From the NCBI GenBank assembly GCA_024690635.1, contig JAILOW010000033.1, forward strand, positions 1-44,717: a DNA stretch of 44,717 nt, in the 5' to 3' direction. The position numbers and the translations under genes are program-made. Below are positions 43,934 through 44,717 of the stretch, piece after piece. The stretch's first letter is position 1. The number at the start of each line of letters is the position of its first letter. The notes under the pieces are model-generated. The model saw only the letters and a list, made by a program, of their open reading frames with translations, was not told the DNA's origin and did not search any database. This DNA comes from Butyrivibrio sp. GTDB taxonomy: Bacteria; Bacillota_A; Clostridia; Lachnospirales; Lachnospiraceae.

Positions 43934-44020
43934 GATATTTCTTTTCATGGCGAAGGAATCTCTTTCGTGGTAAAATGAGTTGAAATTTTGTGGTATTTGA
44001 TCGGAAAGGAATCATATCCC

Positions 44021-44620
44021 ATGGTAATAAAGAATGTAAATCTGGAGACGGTCTGCGGAATTACCAGCACGCTCCCTGATAATCAGCTTCCGGAGTTTGC
44101 TTTTGCGGGAAAGAGTAATGTGGGAAAGAGCTCTCTCATAAACGGTCTTATGAACCGCAAGAACTATGCCAGAACTTCCCAGGAACCGGGCAAGACTCAG
44201 ACCATCAACTATTACAATATAAACGGACAGTTTTATCTGGTGGACCTTCCGGGGTACGGCTTTGCACGTGTTTCCGAAAAGGTCAAGGAGCAGTGGGGCA
44301 GGATGGTTGAGAGGTATCTCCATTCCTCAAGGCAGCTTCGAAGAGTTTTTTTGCTGATAGATATAAGGCATGAGCCCTCTGCCAATGATGTTCAGATGTA
44401 CAAATGGATCGTGCATCAGGGCTTTCAGCCTGTCATCATTGCAACCAAGGCTGACAAGATAAAAAAGACACAGATGGAAAAGCATCTTAACATGCTTAGG
44501 CAGGGACTGGGACTTCCCAAGGAGGTTTCTATCTATCCCTATTCAGCACTCAGCAAGGCCGGAAGGGATGAGATCTACGACCTGATGGACAGTATTCTTG
44601 CGGAAGGAAATGAGGAATAA
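44021..44620 (+). CDS. engB: Ribosome biogenesis GTPase YihA/YsxC (EngB)
   Basis: This 199-residue TRAFAC-class GTPase is needed for assembly of the large ribosomal subunit. Its G motifs are complete: G1 AGKSNVGKSSLI, the switch region TSQEPGKTQTINYY, G3 VDLPGYGFA, G4 ATKADKI and G5 YSALSKAG. The length is typical. The ATG at 44021 begins the family N-terminus (MVIKNVNLETV). An upstream TTG has no support. AAAGGA lies ten bases before. In B. subtilis ysxC follows lonA after clpX; here two signalling genes in reverse orientation lie between clpX and engB. The next gene starts on its stop codon (TAATG). Confidence 0.97.
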   Translation: MVIKNVNLETVCGITSTLPDNQLPEFAFAGKSNVGKSSLINGLMNRKNYARTSQEPGKTQTINYYNINGQFYLVDLPGYGFARVSEKVKEQWGRMVERYLHSSRQLRRVFLLIDIRHEPSANDVQMYKWIVHQGFQPVIIATKADKIKKTQMEKHLNMLRQGLGLPKEVSIYPYSALSKAGRDEIYDLMDSILAEGNEE

Positions 44621-44717
44621 TGAATTTCATACCGCTTGATGTGTCGCTTGATGAGGCCTGCCTTGAGCAGCTTGTCAGGCGATATCATTTTAAGGACAAG
44701 GATAAAAGAGATATAGA
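44620..44717 (+). CDS. Unidentified protein, start only
   Basis: ATG at 44620 overlaps the engB stop (TAATG), showing translational coupling. The frame stays open to the window edge, giving 32 full codons (MNFIPLDVSLDEACLEQLVR, then RYHFKDKDKRDI). There is no signal peptide or recognisable motif, and I do not recognise the family. The Shine-Dalgarno GGAAGGAAATGAGG inside the end of engB supports the start. Confidence 0.65.
   Translation, partial: MNFIPLDVSLDEACLEQLVRRYHFKDKDKRDI

Overview
The window looks like chromosomal DNA of an anaerobic Firmicute of the Lachnospiraceae, most probably Butyrivibrio or a close relative. This is judged from the tig/clpP/clpX/engB neighbourhood, strong AAGGAGG-type ribosome binding sites, the lysine-rich trigger factor tail, the large secreted B-repeat protein and several c-di-GMP proteins. 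No tRNA, rRNA, transposase gene, phage gene or CRISPR array was seen. Species-level assignment is inference.

Layout. 1-163 is the 3' end of a carbohydrate ABC transporter permease, followed by a terminator and a ~490-bp non-coding stretch with a regular array of alternating TAGGCAG/CTGCCTA sites. 657-3733 is a tightly packed minus-strand cluster (flavin reductase, P-loop kinase, alpha/beta hydrolase, HD phosphohydrolase, flavodoxin-like reductase), divergent from a WYL regulator (3889-4878). Two inverted copies of a 32-bp repeat bracket its distal three genes. 5062-8173 is an amino-acid operon: ACT-domain protein, homoserine dehydrogenase, aspartate kinase. 9272-16656 runs forward: small membrane protein, guaB, a GAF-PAS-GGDEF-EAL protein, glnS and a DUF2225 protein. 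16856-23749 is one 2297-residue secreted protein. A membrane GGDEF protein and a small acidic membrane protein follow on the minus strand. 26524-31985 carries TetR plus a divergent PfkB-like protein, malQ plus a LacI regulator, a DJ-1/PfpI protein and a CYTH protein. An M42 aminopeptidase and a chemoreceptor lie on the minus strand (32065-35268). 35595-40637 is tig, a cotH-like gene with an apparent frameshift, clpP and clpX.

The most striking part is 40815-43809. A soluble protein joins two ferredoxin-type clusters, an [FeFe]-hydrogenase H-cluster domain, another Fe-S domain and a methyl-accepting signalling domain. It sits 19 nt upstream of a receiver-HD-GYP protein on the same strand. The pair lies inverted between clpX and engB, where lon genes sit in B. 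subtilis. I infer a cytoplasmic hydrogen/redox sensor that may be linked to chemotaxis and c-di-GMP breakdown.

Other notable signals are a dispersed hairpin repeat with compensatory base changes, a PfkB homologue with Asn in place of both Asp residues of its signature, and a candidate LacI-type operator inside a terminator-like hairpin before malQ.
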